64,000 nucleotides of DNA from Lentzea xinjiangensis (GTDB taxonomy: Bacteria > Actinomycetota > Actinomycetes > Mycobacteriales > Pseudonocardiaceae), in contig NZ_FOFR01000004.1 of assembly GCF_900110955.1 (NCBI RefSeq), positions 9,290-73,289 on the forward strand, read 5' to 3'. The first letter of the stretch is position 1. Each line of letters opens with the position of its first letter. Below are positions 8,164-16,750 of the stretch, in pieces. A program made the position numbers and the translations under genes. The notes beneath the pieces are model-generated. The model was not told the DNA's origin, searched no databases, and saw only the letters and a list, made by a program, of their open reading frames with translations.

Positions 8164-8859
8164 CTAGGCGGCCACCGACTGCCGGGCCAGCGCCTCGTCG
8201 TACCGGTCCAGCACGAGCTGCGCGACCTCGACGTCGTCACCCAGCGGCCGCGCCACGACGGCGTCTCCCGCCAGCGAGGCGACCTTGTCCGGCAGCAGGC
8301 CGGGTGCCAGGAACCAGGACGCGACGGCGATCCGGGTGGCCCCGCGGGCCTTCAGCCGCTCGATCGCCTCGGGCACGGACGGCGAGGCGATCGAGGCGAA
8401 CGCCGCCTCGGCACCGGCCCAGCCCGACTCCCGGCTCCAGCGCCGCGCGACCTCCGCCACGGCCTCGTTCGCCGGGCCGTGCGACGACCCGGCGCCGGCC
8501 AGCACCACGCCCAGGGACCGGTCTCCGAACGACACCCCGGCCTCGGAAAGCCTGCGCAGCGCGGCGGACTCAAGCCGCGGGTCCGGGCCCAGCACGTCGG
8601 AGACGATCGCGGGTACCCGCGTCTCGGCGACGGCGGCCGGCACGTCGACCCGTGCGTGAAAAGCCCTGCCCAGCAACAAGGGTACGACGACCGATGGGCC
8701 GCGCAGGACGTCGCTCAGCCGGGGCGCGCAGAGGTCCAGGAAGCAGCCGCGGACGTCCAGTTCGGGGCGCAGGGAGCGCACCACGTCCAGCAACGCGTGC
8801 ACCGACGCGGCCGAGCGGGGGTCGCGGCTGCCGTGCGCGACGGCGACGAGGGAGGTCAC
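8164..8859 (-). CDS. Sirohydrochlorin ferrochelatase/chelatase (CbiX/SirB-like)
   Basis: 231 residues. The N-terminal LVAVAHGSRDPRS is the CbiX/SirB signature with the metal-binding His. A second half contains AGAGSSHGPAN and VASWFLAPGLLPDKV, so the protein carries two related chelatase halves as in long actinobacterial enzymes. It inserts Fe2+ into sirohydrochlorin to make siroheme. The GTG start overlaps the permease stop (GTGA), which makes it the last gene of the sulfur operon and supplies the cofactor for the sulfite reductase at the operon's front. Confidence 0.88.
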   Translation of the reverse strand: MTSLVAVAHGSRDPRSAASVHALLDVVRSLRPELDVRGCFLDLCAPRLSDVLRGPSVVVPLLLGRAFHARVDVPAAVAETRVPAIVSDVLGPDPRLESAALRRLSEAGVSFGDRSLGVVLAGAGSSHGPANEAVAEVARRWSRESGWAGAEAAFASIASPSVPEAIERLKARGATRIAVASWFLAPGLLPDKVASLAGDAVVARPLGDDVEVAQLVLDRYDEALARQSVAA

Positions 8860-9728
8860 AGCGCTCCCGTCAGTCCGCGGGCGCGCAGCACGGCGCGCTC
8901 CAGCGGGCGGAACAGCAGCAGCTCGATCCCGATGCCCACCAGCAGGATCAGGAAGATCGCCGCGATCACCATGTTGATGTCGTTGAGCGACGAGCCGTTG
9001 TGCAGGTACTGGCCCAGGCCGGTGCCGAGCTGGGGCGAGGTCGCGATGATCTCCGCGGCCATCAGCGACCGCCAGGAGAACGCCCAGCCCTGCTTCAGGC
9101 CGGCGAGGTAGCCGGGCAGGGCGGCGGGCAGCAGGATGTGCCGCGCGGACGCCAGCCGGCCGGCGCCCAGCGCCCGTCCGACGCGGGGCAGCAGCGGCGG
9201 GATCTGGTCGATGCCCGCCACCAGGCCGTTGGCGATGGACGGCACGGACCCCATCAGCACGACGAAGTAGATCGTCGACGGCGTCACGCCGAACCACAGG
9301 ATCGCCGCCGGGACCCACGCCACCGACGGAAGCGACTGCAGGCCGGTCAGCAGCGACCCGATCGCCGCGCGGACCACCCGCACCTTGGCGATCAGCAACC
9401 CGAGCGGCGTCGCGATCAGCACCGCCGCGATGAACCCGAACACCGCGCGGTGCAACGAGGTCCACAGGATGCCGAACGCCTCGCCGGAGCCGACCGACCG
9501 CACGAGCTCGTCCCACACGTCCACCGGTGCGGGTAGCTGGAACTCCGGCAGGACCGCCGACGCCCACAATGCCTGCCACACGCCCAGCAGCACTGCGAAC
9601 GCGATGATCGGTGGCACGCCGGTCTTCAGGAAACGGCGCCACAACGGTGGTCGGTGCGCCTCGATCGGCACGTCGAGGGCGTCGAGGCCGGCGCCGACCT
9701 TGTCGAGCGTGTCAGGAGGCGTGGCCAC
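8856..9728 (-). CDS. ABC transporter permease, sulfonate/taurine type
   Basis: 290 residues with about six membrane segments. The BPD_transp_1 signature is present around AAEIIATSPQLGTGLGQYL. The SsuC/TauC/NrtB family is clear from length and from the SLRHILLPAALPGY-like coupling loop (ASARHILLPAALPGY). It forms the channel of an importer with the ATPase and lipoprotein encoded upstream. Its start overlaps the end of the ATPase gene by 17 bp. Placement between cysN and the chelatase argues for uptake of a sulfur compound. Confidence 0.9.
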   Translation of the reverse strand: MATPPDTLDKVGAGLDALDVPIEAHRPPLWRRFLKTGVPPIIAFAVLLGVWQALWASAVLPEFQLPAPVDVWDELVRSVGSGEAFGILWTSLHRAVFGFIAAVLIATPLGLLIAKVRVVRAAIGSLLTGLQSLPSVAWVPAAILWFGVTPSTIYFVVLMGSVPSIANGLVAGIDQIPPLLPRVGRALGAGRLASARHILLPAALPGYLAGLKQGWAFSWRSLMAAEIIATSPQLGTGLGQYLHNGSSLNDINMVIAAIFLILLVGIGIELLLFRPLERAVLRARGLTGAL

Positions 9729-10488
9729 TGATGACCTCTCGCAGCTCGGTGTTGATCTCGTCGAGGACCTCGTCGGAGGAGTCCGTGACGTCCCACTCGC
9801 GCACGACGCGGCCGGGACGCGAGGACAGCAGCACGACGCGCTGACCCAGGCGCACGGCCTCGCGCACGTCGTGCGTCACGAAGATGATCGCGGTGTTCGT
9901 GGTCTCCCACACCCGCACGAGCTCGCTCTGCAGCACGTCACGCGTGATCGCGTCGAGGGCCGCGAACGGTTCGTCCATCAGCAGCAGGGCGGGAGCGCCG
10001 TCGGCCGAGACGGTGGTCGACGCCAGCGCGCGGGCCAGAGCCACGCGCTGGCGCATACCGCCGGAGAGCTCGTGCGGCCGCTTGTCCGCGACGTCGCCGA
10101 GCCGCACCAGTTCCAGCAGCTCCAGCGCACGGCGCTTGCGCGCGGGACGGCCGACGCCGGCGAAGCGCAGCGCCAGCTCCACGTTGCGCTGGGCGGTGAG
10201 CCACGGCATGAGCGCGGGCTCCTGGAACATCACGGCCGGGCGCGACGTGGTGAGCCGCAGCTCACCGGACGTCGCGCCGTCGAGGCCGGCGACGATGTTC
10301 AGCAGCGTGCTCTTGCCGCAGCCGGACGCCCCGAGCAGGCAGACGAACTCACCCGGCTCGACCTTGAGGTCGACGCCGTCGAGCGCCACCACGGCCGAGC
10401 TGCCGTGGCCGAACACCTTGCGGACGCCGGTCAGTTCGACGGCGACATCCACAGTGGACTGAGCAGTGGTCTCGAGCGTGGCGGTCAT
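9712..10488 (-). CDS. ABC transporter ATP-binding protein, sulfonate/taurine type
   Basis: 258 residues. Walker A GASGCGKST, the Q-loop in VMFQEPALMPW, the ABC signature LSGGMRQRVALARAL, Walker B LLLMDEPFAALDA and the H-loop FVTHDVREA are all intact. This is the SsuB/TauB-like energising subunit. It lies 19 bp after the substrate-binding lipoprotein gene and overlaps the permease gene, giving a complete importer cassette. Confidence 0.92.
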   Translation of the reverse strand: MTATLETTAQSTVDVAVELTGVRKVFGHGSSAVVALDGVDLKVEPGEFVCLLGASGCGKSTLLNIVAGLDGATSGELRLTTSRPAVMFQEPALMPWLTAQRNVELALRFAGVGRPARKRRALELLELVRLGDVADKRPHELSGGMRQRVALARALASTTVSADGAPALLLMDEPFAALDAITRDVLQSELVRVWETTNTAIIFVTHDVREAVRLGQRVVLLSSRPGRVVREWDVTDSSDEVLDEINTELREVISGHAS

Positions 10489-10507
10489 GTCCGTGTCCCC
10501 TCGGAGG

Positions 10508-11557
10508 TTACTTCTGGTCCAGTCCGGCTGCTTGCACCTGCGGCTTGCCCTGTGCCTGGAGAACCTTGTTCAGCAGCGTGAAGTCGGCGTACCCGGCGAC
10601 GTCAGCGGCCTCCTTGGCCACGCCCGCCGTCACGGCGTCCTTCGCGAGCTGCGGGAAGTGCTTGGCCTGCGCGTCGGTGGTCAGCTCGATGTTGTCCCAG
10701 GCGGCGTCGAGGATCTTGTCGCCGAGCTTCTTGGACGTGAGCTTCTCCAGCGCGGCGTTGACCGTCTTCTTCGCGTCGCCGGAGTTCGCCTTGGCCCAGT
10801 CGATGGCCGCGACGTGGCCCTTGAGCACGGCCTCGACCGTCTCCGGGTGCTCCTGGAGGAACTTCGTCCGCACGATGATCACCGTGGTCGGGAAGCTGCC
10901 GCCCTCCCACAGCGTCTTCTCGTCCAGCAGCACCTTGCCGCCCGCCTCGGCGACGATGCGCGCCGACCACGGCTGCGGCGACCACGTGGCGGCGATGTCG
11001 CCCTTCTTGAACAGGTCGAGCGACGCGGCGTTCTCCACGTTGGTGACGGTGACCTGGCCGGTGAGGCCCTTCTCCGCCAGGTACTTCTTCAGCGCGACGT
11101 CCTGGGTGTTGCCGAGCTGCGGCGTCGCGATGGTCTTGCCCTTGAGGTCCTCGATCGAGCTGATCTCGGGCTTGGTCACGAGCTGCGCACCCCCGGACGT
11201 GGCCCCGGCGATCAGCCGCACGGTCTCGCCCTTGGACTTCGAGTACGCGTTGATGGCGGGCCCGGAACCGATGTAGCCGATGTCGAGTGACTCGCCCAGC
11301 AGCGCGTTGACCTCGTCGGGGCCGGCGTTGAACGTCTGGGTGGTGAGCTTGGTGCCGCCGAGCTCGGACTTGAACAGCTCCTTCTCGACACCGATCAGCG
11401 CGGCGGCGTGCGTGACGTTCGGGAAGTAGCCGAGGCGGACTTCGGCGGCGGCGCCCTTCGACTGGGCGGCGGGTGTCTCCGCGGTCCCGGCGCGGCTGCA
11501 CCCGGACAGTGCGGTCAGTGCGATCAGTGCGGCGGCGATGGCGGGCTTGAGGTTCAC
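10508..11557 (-). CDS. ABC transporter substrate-binding lipoprotein, aliphatic-sulfonate family
   Basis: 349 residues. A lipoprotein signal with lipobox LSGC puts the lipidated Cys at 20. The mature protein starts its binding fold with VRLGYFPNVTHAAALIG and includes QLGNTQDVALKKYL, typical of SsuA/TauA/NMT1-type periplasmic-binding proteins. It should deliver an organosulfur compound (sulfonate or taurine) to the permease. It follows cysN by 14 bp in the same operon. The ligand is inferred from context, since nitrate and thiamine-precursor binders share the fold. Confidence 0.88.
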   Translation of the reverse strand: MNLKPAIAAALIALTALSGCSRAGTAETPAAQSKGAAAEVRLGYFPNVTHAAALIGVEKELFKSELGGTKLTTQTFNAGPDEVNALLGESLDIGYIGSGPAINAYSKSKGETVRLIAGATSGGAQLVTKPEISSIEDLKGKTIATPQLGNTQDVALKKYLAEKGLTGQVTVTNVENAASLDLFKKGDIAATWSPQPWSARIVAEAGGKVLLDEKTLWEGGSFPTTVIIVRTKFLQEHPETVEAVLKGHVAAIDWAKANSGDAKKTVNAALEKLTSKKLGDKILDAAWDNIELTTDAQAKHFPQLAKDAVTAGVAKEAADVAGYADFTLLNKVLQAQGKPQVQAAGLDQK

Positions 11558-11571
11558 GGGGCGGTGGCCTT

Positions 11572-12918
11572 TCAGGGACCGGGGGAGACGAGGGCGTGGT
11601 TGTCCGGGGTGGCGTTCTCGCCACCCCCGCTACAGCTCTCCACGCCGTTCTCCAGCAACGGCAGCGGAGCCCCGACCAGCCCGGCGGCGAGCGTGGAACC
11701 ATCGCTCGCGTCGATCACCAGGAAGGACCCGGTGCGCCGGCTGAAGCTGTAGTCGTCCAGCGGAACGGGCTCTGCCAGGCGCAGAGCCACTCGGCCGATC
11801 TCGTTGAGCTCCAACGAGCTCGGAATGTCCACACTGGACAGTTTCTGCTCGTCGAAGCGGTCGCACAGCTCGGTGACCACCGCCTGCACGGTGCGCGTGC
11901 CGTGCTTGACGAGCACCCTGGCGCCGGTGCGGAGGGGCTTCTCCGCGAGCCAGCAGAGCGTGGCGTCGAGCTCGTCGGTGACCTTGGGTTCGTTGCCCGC
12001 CACCGAGATCAGGTCGCCGCGCGAGATGTCGATGTCGTCGGCCAGCAGCAGCGTCACGGACTGGCCGGCCGCCGCCTCCGCCAGTTCGCCGTCCGCCGTG
12101 TCGATCTTCGTGACCGTCGAGCGGCGGCCCGACGGCAGCACCACGACCTCGTCGCCCGGCTTCACCGTGCCCGCCGCGACCAGACCGGCATAGCCCCGGT
12201 AGTCGAGGTGCTCCGCGGTGCGCGGCCGGATGACGTACTGCACGGGGAACCGGAACGGCGCGTCATGCGGGTCCGGCTCGACCGGCACGTTCTCCAGGTG
12301 CTCCAGCAGGGTCGGGCCGGAGTACCACGGCGTGTTCGCGGACTTGTCCACGACGTTGTCACCGGCGAGCGCCGAGACCGGGATCTCCACGACCGCGTCC
12401 TCGGTGTAGCCGAGCGCGGTGGCGTGCGCGGTGAACTCCTTGGCGATGCGGGAGAACGTCACCTCGTCGTAGTCCACGAGGTCGATCTTGTTGACCGCCA
12501 GCACAAGCCGCGGCACGCCCAGCAGCGCGAGAACCGCGGCGTGGCGGCGGGTCTGCTCGATGACGCCCTTGCGCGCGTCGACCAGCAGCACGGCGAGCTG
12601 CGCCGTCGAGGCGCCCGTGACCGTGTTGCGGGTGTACTGCACGTGGCCGGGGGTGTCCGCGAGCACGAACGACCGCTTGGGGGTGGCGAAGTAGCGGTAC
12701 GCCACGTCGATCGTGATGCCCTGCTCGCGCTCCGAGCGCAGGCCGTCGACCAGCAGCGACAGGTCCGGTGTCGCGAGGCCGCGGTCGGCGCTCGCGCGGT
12801 GCACGGCGTCGAGCGTGTCCGCCAGCACCGACTTGGTGTCGTAGAGCAGCCTGCCGACGAGCGTGGACTTGCCGTCGTCCACGCTGCCCGCGGTGGCCAA
12901 CCTCAACAGGTCGCTCAT
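11572..12918 (-). CDS. cysN: Sulfate adenylyltransferase subunit 1 (GTPase)
   Basis: 448 residues. The translation-factor-like GTPase motifs are G1 GSVDDGKST (near residue 11), G3 DTPGH and G4 NKIDL. It uses GTP hydrolysis to drive APS synthesis by CysD. There is no fused APS kinase domain (the fused CysNC form is about 600 residues), which agrees with the APS-type reductase in the same operon. Its ATG directly abuts the cysD stop (TAAATG). The C-terminal end is followed 14 bp later by the transporter genes. Confidence 0.95.
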   Translation of the reverse strand: MSDLLRLATAGSVDDGKSTLVGRLLYDTKSVLADTLDAVHRASADRGLATPDLSLLVDGLRSEREQGITIDVAYRYFATPKRSFVLADTPGHVQYTRNTVTGASTAQLAVLLVDARKGVIEQTRRHAAVLALLGVPRLVLAVNKIDLVDYDEVTFSRIAKEFTAHATALGYTEDAVVEIPVSALAGDNVVDKSANTPWYSGPTLLEHLENVPVEPDPHDAPFRFPVQYVIRPRTAEHLDYRGYAGLVAAGTVKPGDEVVVLPSGRRSTVTKIDTADGELAEAAAGQSVTLLLADDIDISRGDLISVAGNEPKVTDELDATLCWLAEKPLRTGARVLVKHGTRTVQAVVTELCDRFDEQKLSSVDIPSSLELNEIGRVALRLAEPVPLDDYSFSRRTGSFLVIDASDGSTLAAGLVGAPLPLLENGVESCSGGGENATPDNHALVSPGP

Positions 12919-13818
12919 TTAGAAGTAGCCCTCCCGCTTGCGGTCTTCCATGGCGGCCTCGGACAGCCTGTCGTCGGCCCGCGTGGCGCCGCGCTCGGTC
13001 AGCCGGGACGCGGCGACCTCGGCGATCACCGCGTGGATGTCGGCGGCGTCGGACTCGACGGCACCCGTGCAGGAGCCGTCGCCGACCGTGCGGTAGCGAA
13101 CCGTCTTGCGCTGCAACGTCTCCCCGGCGCGCGCCGTGCCCCACGGCCCCTCGGCGAGCCACATGCCGTCGCGCAGGAACACCTCGCGCTCGTGCGCGTA
13201 GTAGATGTCCGGCAGCTCGATGCCCTCGCGCTCGATGTAGTGCCAGACGTCGAGCTCGGTCCAGTTCGACAGCGGGAACACGCGGACGTGCTCACCGGCG
13301 CGGTGCCGGCCGTTGTAGAGGTTCCACAGCTCGGGGCGCTGGCGCTTCGGGTCCCACTGGCCGAACGCCGTGCGCAGGCTGAAGATCCGCTCCTTGGCGC
13401 GGGCGCGCTCCTCGTCGCGGCGGCCGCCGCCGAAGACCGCGTCGAACCTGTGCTGCGTGATGGAGTCCAGCAGCGGCACGGTCTGCAACGGGTTGCGCGT
13501 GCCGTCCGGGCGTTCCTCCAGGCGGCCGTCGTCGATCCAGTCCTGGACCTTCGCGACCTCCAGGCGCAGGCCGTGCCGCGCGACGACGCGGTCGCGGAAC
13601 TCGATGACCTCGTCGAAGTTGTGCCCGGTGTCGACGTGCAGCAGCGGGAACGGCACGGGCGCCGGGTAGAACGCCTTGATCGCGAGGTGCAGCAGCAGCG
13701 TCGAGTCCTTGCCGCCGGAGAAGAGGATCACCGGCCGGTCGAACTCGCCCGCGACCTCGCGGAAGATGTGGATCGCCTCGGATTCCAGGCGTCCCAGGGT
13801 GTCCAGTGCGAGAGTCAT
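12919..13818 (-). CDS. cysD: Sulfate adenylyltransferase subunit 2
   Basis: 299 residues. The PP-loop SGGKDSTLLLHLA (about residues 32-44) binds ATP, and GGGRRDEERARAKER is a CysD signature. With CysN it makes adenosine phosphosulfate from sulfate and ATP. The start ATG 13818 is fixed by the ATGA overlap with the cysH stop, although an upstream in-frame Met codon exists. The order cysH-cysD-cysN is the usual actinobacterial one. Confidence 0.95.
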   Translation of the reverse strand: MTLALDTLGRLESEAIHIFREVAGEFDRPVILFSGGKDSTLLLHLAIKAFYPAPVPFPLLHVDTGHNFDEVIEFRDRVVARHGLRLEVAKVQDWIDDGRLEERPDGTRNPLQTVPLLDSITQHRFDAVFGGGRRDEERARAKERIFSLRTAFGQWDPKRQRPELWNLYNGRHRAGEHVRVFPLSNWTELDVWHYIEREGIELPDIYYAHEREVFLRDGMWLAEGPWGTARAGETLQRKTVRYRTVGDGSCTGAVESDAADIHAVIAEVAASRLTERGATRADDRLSEAAMEDRKREGYF

Positions 13819-14510
13819 CCGTGCAACCCGCATTCCGTCTTGGCCTGGCCTGCCCACCGGCCGCTGCGGGCGTCCTGCCCCGGCAACGGCTTCGCGGTGC
13901 ACGGCAGGCACCCGATCGAGGGGTACCCCTCCTGCACCAACAGGTTTTCGAGGATGCCCTTCTCGCGGATGTAGGCGTTGAACTCGTCGTCGGTCCACGG
14001 CGCGATCGGGTTGATCTTCACCAGGCCGTTGCGGTCGTCCCACTGCACGATCGGGGTGTTCGCCCTGGTCGGCGCGTCCACGCGGCGCACGCCGGTGACC
14101 CAGGCGTCGTACTTCGCGAGCTCGCGGCGCAGCGGCACGACCTTGCGCAGGTTGCAGCACTTGGCCGGATCCGACTGGTACAGCAGGCCGAACTCGCGCT
14201 CCTGGTCCTCCACCGACTGCTCGGCGGCGGCGTTGACGATGCGCACCTCCGGGTAGACGACCCCGACGGCGTCGCGCACGCCGATGGTCTCCGGGAAGTG
14301 GTAGCCCGTCTCCAGGAACAGCACGTCGAAGTCCGGCTTCACCTTCGCGGCGAGGTCGATCAGCACCGCGTCCTGCATGTTGGAGGCGACGATGTAGCTG
14401 TCGCCGAACGTCCGCGCGGTCCACTCCAGGGCCTCGATCGCCGTGGCGTCCCCCAGCTCCCGCTCGGCCGCCTCGGCGACGATCTTGAGGTCTTCCTTGA
14501 GGTCGCTCAC
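13815..14510 (-). CDS. cysH: Assimilatory APS reductase (phosphoadenylyl-sulfate reductase family)
   Basis: 231 residues from GTG 14510, which has GGAGGTGAAGAA just ahead and overlaps the upstream small gene as GTGA. Two cysteine pairs, AKCCNLRK and GCLPC, are the [4Fe-4S] ligands that mark enzymes using APS rather than PAPS. The C-terminal ECGLH carries the catalytic cysteine. It reduces APS to sulfite with thioredoxin. No APS kinase is encoded in the operon, consistent with direct APS reduction. Confidence 0.94.
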   Translation of the reverse strand: MSDLKEDLKIVAEAAERELGDATAIEALEWTARTFGDSYIVASNMQDAVLIDLAAKVKPDFDVLFLETGYHFPETIGVRDAVGVVYPEVRIVNAAAEQSVEDQEREFGLLYQSDPAKCCNLRKVVPLRRELAKYDAWVTGVRRVDAPTRANTPIVQWDDRNGLVKINPIAPWTDDEFNAYIREKGILENLLVQEGYPSIGCLPCTAKPLPGQDARSGRWAGQAKTECGLHG

Positions 14511-14665
14511 TTCTTCACCTCCTGCGGCAGGTTGAGCCCGACGAACGAGACCTTGAAGACGCGGCGGCACCCGGTGCACAGCCACGCGTAGCTCGGTTCC
14601 TCCTGCGGCCGGAGGTCCTCGTCACCGCAGTAGGGGCAGTAGAAGGGCGTCGCTCTTTCACTCAT
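14507..14665 (-). CDS. 52-residue zinc-ribbon protein of the sulfur operon
   Basis: A 52-residue ORF beginning MSERATPFYCPYCGDED and ending PQEVKK. Two CxxC pairs, CPYC (10-13) and CTGC (30-33), form a typical four-Cys zinc ribbon. AGCGGAGG lies 5 bp ahead of the ATG. It starts 36 bp after the sulfite reductase stop and its stop overlaps the cysH start by 4 bp, so it is a real translated member of the operon. A role in redox, metal handling or reductase maturation is inference from position only. Confidence 0.85.
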   Translation of the reverse strand: MSERATPFYCPYCGDEDLRPQEEPSYAWLCTGCRRVFKVSFVGLNLPQEVKK

Positions 14666-14701
14666 CGCGGCCTCCGCTGAGAGACGTACGTCGGCTGGCG
14701 C

Positions 14702-16387
14702 TCATCGCAGCGAACCCTCTTCCGCACGGGCGACCCACTGGGCGAAGCGCTCGTCGGTCTCGCGCTGGGCGACGAAGTTGCGCACCACGCGCTCGACGTA
14801 CTCGGGCAGCTCGTCCGCGGTCACCTTGTGGCCGCGCAGCTTCCGGCCGAAGCCCGCGTCGAGGCCCAGGCCGCCGCCGAGGTGCACCTGGAAGCCCTCG
14901 ACCTGGTTGCCCTGGTCGTCGGTGACGATCTGGCCCTTCAGCCCGATGTCCGCGGTCTGGATGCGGGCGCAGGAGTTGGGGCAGCCGTTGATGTGCACGG
15001 TGATCGGCGCCGTGACGCCGTCGACGATGTCCTTGAGGTTCGCCTCGAGCTGCGTGACGAGGTCGAGCGCACGGGCCTTGGTCTCGACGATCGCGAGCTT
15101 GCAGAACTCGATGCCGGTGCAGGCCATGATCCCCCGCCGCCACGGCGACGGGTCGACCTGCAGGCCGAGCTTCGCGAGGTCGCTCTTGAGCGCCGGAACC
15201 TCGGCCTCGGCGACGTCGAGCACGATGATCTTCTGCTGCGGCGTGAACCGGACGCGCCGCGACCCCGCCCGTTCGGCGGCCTTCGCCACCTCGACGAGGA
15301 TCGAGCCGGACACGCGGCCCGCGACCGGCGCGGCGCCGACGTAGTGCAGGCCGTCCTTCTGCTTGTGCACGCCGATGTGGTCGAGCTGCTGGTCGAGGAC
15401 CTCCGGCGCGGGCCCGTCGATCATCTTGCGCTTGAGGTACTCGTCCTCCACGACCTGCCGGAACTTCTCCGGGCCCCAGTCGGCGACGAGGAACTTGATG
15501 CGCGCGCGGTGGCGCAGGCGCCGGTAGCCGTAGTCGCGGAAGACGCTGATGACCGCCTCCCACACGTCGGGCACCTCGTCGAGCGGCACCCAGGCGCCCA
15601 GCCGCTTGCCCAGCATGGGGTTCGTGGACAGGCCGCCGCCGACCCAGAGGTCGAAGCCGGGCCCGTGCTCGGGGTGGTGCACGCCGACGAACGCGACGTC
15701 GTGGATCTCGTGCGCGACGTCCTGCAGGCCGGAGATCGCGGTCTTGAACTTGCGCGGCAGGTTGGAGAACCGCGGGTCGCCGATGTAGCGCTCGAGGATC
15801 GTGTCGATCGCCGGTTGGCCGTCGACGACCTCGTCCTCGGAGATGCCCGCGACCGGGGAGCCGAGGATGACGCGGGGGCTGTCGCCGCACGCCTCCATCG
15901 TCGTCAGGCCGACGGCTTCGAGCCGCTGCCAGATCGTGGGCACGTCCTCGATCCGGATCCAGTGGTACTGGATGTTCTGCCGGTCGGTGATGTCGGCGGT
16001 GTCGCGGGCGTAGGTCTGCGAGATCTCGCCGAGGACCTTGAGCTGGTGCGTCGTCAGCGCACCGCCGTCGCTGCGGACGCGCATCATGAAGTACTCGTCG
16101 TCCAGCTCCTCCGGCTCCAGCGTGGCCGTGCGGCCGCCGTCGATGCCGGGCTTGCGCTGCGTGTAGAGGCCGTACCAGCGGAACCGGCCACGCAGGTCGG
16201 CCGGGTCGATCGAGTCGAAACCGCCGTGGGCGTAGATGTTCTCGATGCGGGCGCGGACGTTGAGCGGGTTGTCGTCCTTCTTGCTCCGCTCGTTGGGGTT
16301 CAGCGGCTCTCGGTACCCGAGCGCCCACTGCCCCTCGCCGCGACGCTGCTTGGCGCGCGGTGACGTCTGCGGCGGGACCATCGCCAT
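14702..16387 (-). CDS. sir: Ferredoxin-dependent sulfite reductase
   Basis: 561 residues. The siroheme/[4Fe-4S] cysteines are in CTGIEFC and, about 40 residues later, GCPNSC. The duplicated nitrite/sulfite reductase half-domains are present (NIQYHWIRIEDVP; GPGFDLWVGGGLS). It reduces sulfite to sulfide with six electrons from ferredoxin. Nitrite reductases share this fold, but the flanking cys genes decide for sulfite. It is the first structural gene of the operon, 104 bp after a short leader peptide gene that may control it. Confidence 0.93.
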   Translation of the reverse strand: MAMVPPQTSPRAKQRRGEGQWALGYREPLNPNERSKKDDNPLNVRARIENIYAHGGFDSIDPADLRGRFRWYGLYTQRKPGIDGGRTATLEPEELDDEYFMMRVRSDGGALTTHQLKVLGEISQTYARDTADITDRQNIQYHWIRIEDVPTIWQRLEAVGLTTMEACGDSPRVILGSPVAGISEDEVVDGQPAIDTILERYIGDPRFSNLPRKFKTAISGLQDVAHEIHDVAFVGVHHPEHGPGFDLWVGGGLSTNPMLGKRLGAWVPLDEVPDVWEAVISVFRDYGYRRLRHRARIKFLVADWGPEKFRQVVEDEYLKRKMIDGPAPEVLDQQLDHIGVHKQKDGLHYVGAAPVAGRVSGSILVEVAKAAERAGSRRVRFTPQQKIIVLDVAEAEVPALKSDLAKLGLQVDPSPWRRGIMACTGIEFCKLAIVETKARALDLVTQLEANLKDIVDGVTAPITVHINGCPNSCARIQTADIGLKGQIVTDDQGNQVEGFQVHLGGGLGLDAGFGRKLRGHKVTADELPEYVERVVRNFVAQRETDERFAQWVARAEEGSLR

Positions 16388-16491
16388 CCTCCGGGGATTC
16401 GAGGCGCTCGGTGCGCGTGCGAGCCCGGAGGTGCTTGTGGTGGGGGCGTCGTCAGCGCGCCGGGCGCCGACGGGAACAAATCAGCGCGCGG

Positions 16492-16578
16492 TCAGGCCGA
16501 ACGACGGCACATCGCGCTGGAGACACGACGGAAGTCGACGTGGCGGCGGGCCACGAGGCGGACTCCAGTCGAAGGCAT
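16492..16578 (-). CDS. Leader peptide of the sulfur assimilation operon
   Basis: A 28-residue ORF, MPSTGVRLVARRHVDFRR then VSSAMCRRSA. The RRHVD-x-RRVSSAxC pattern with one late Cys is the known form of putative attenuator leader peptides ahead of actinobacterial sulfur operons. It lies 104 bp before the sulfite reductase on the same strand. Stalling at the Cys24 codon when cysteinyl-tRNA is scarce would be the regulatory cue; this is inferred from related leaders, not shown here. The spacer carries two copies of TCAGCGCGC (16452, 16481). Confidence 0.8.
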   Translation of the reverse strand: MPSTGVRLVARRHVDFRRVSSAMCRRSA

Positions 16579-16750
16579 GGCCTCAGTGTGCCTCGCGTCC
16601 AGAGCATGGTCCACCGCCAACCGCATGCTGGGATCTCCGAGGAGAAGTTGACATCGCGGACCGGTTTCACTCAGTGATAACTCTGTCACCGACAGATACT
16701 TCCCTCGGCTGAACACCGCCATTCGGGCCGGGTAGGGAACACTGGGAGTC

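Noticed and set aside
11596..13974. 792-codon open frame opposite cysN and cysD
   Set aside because: It lies opposite two certain genes and has no family resemblance.
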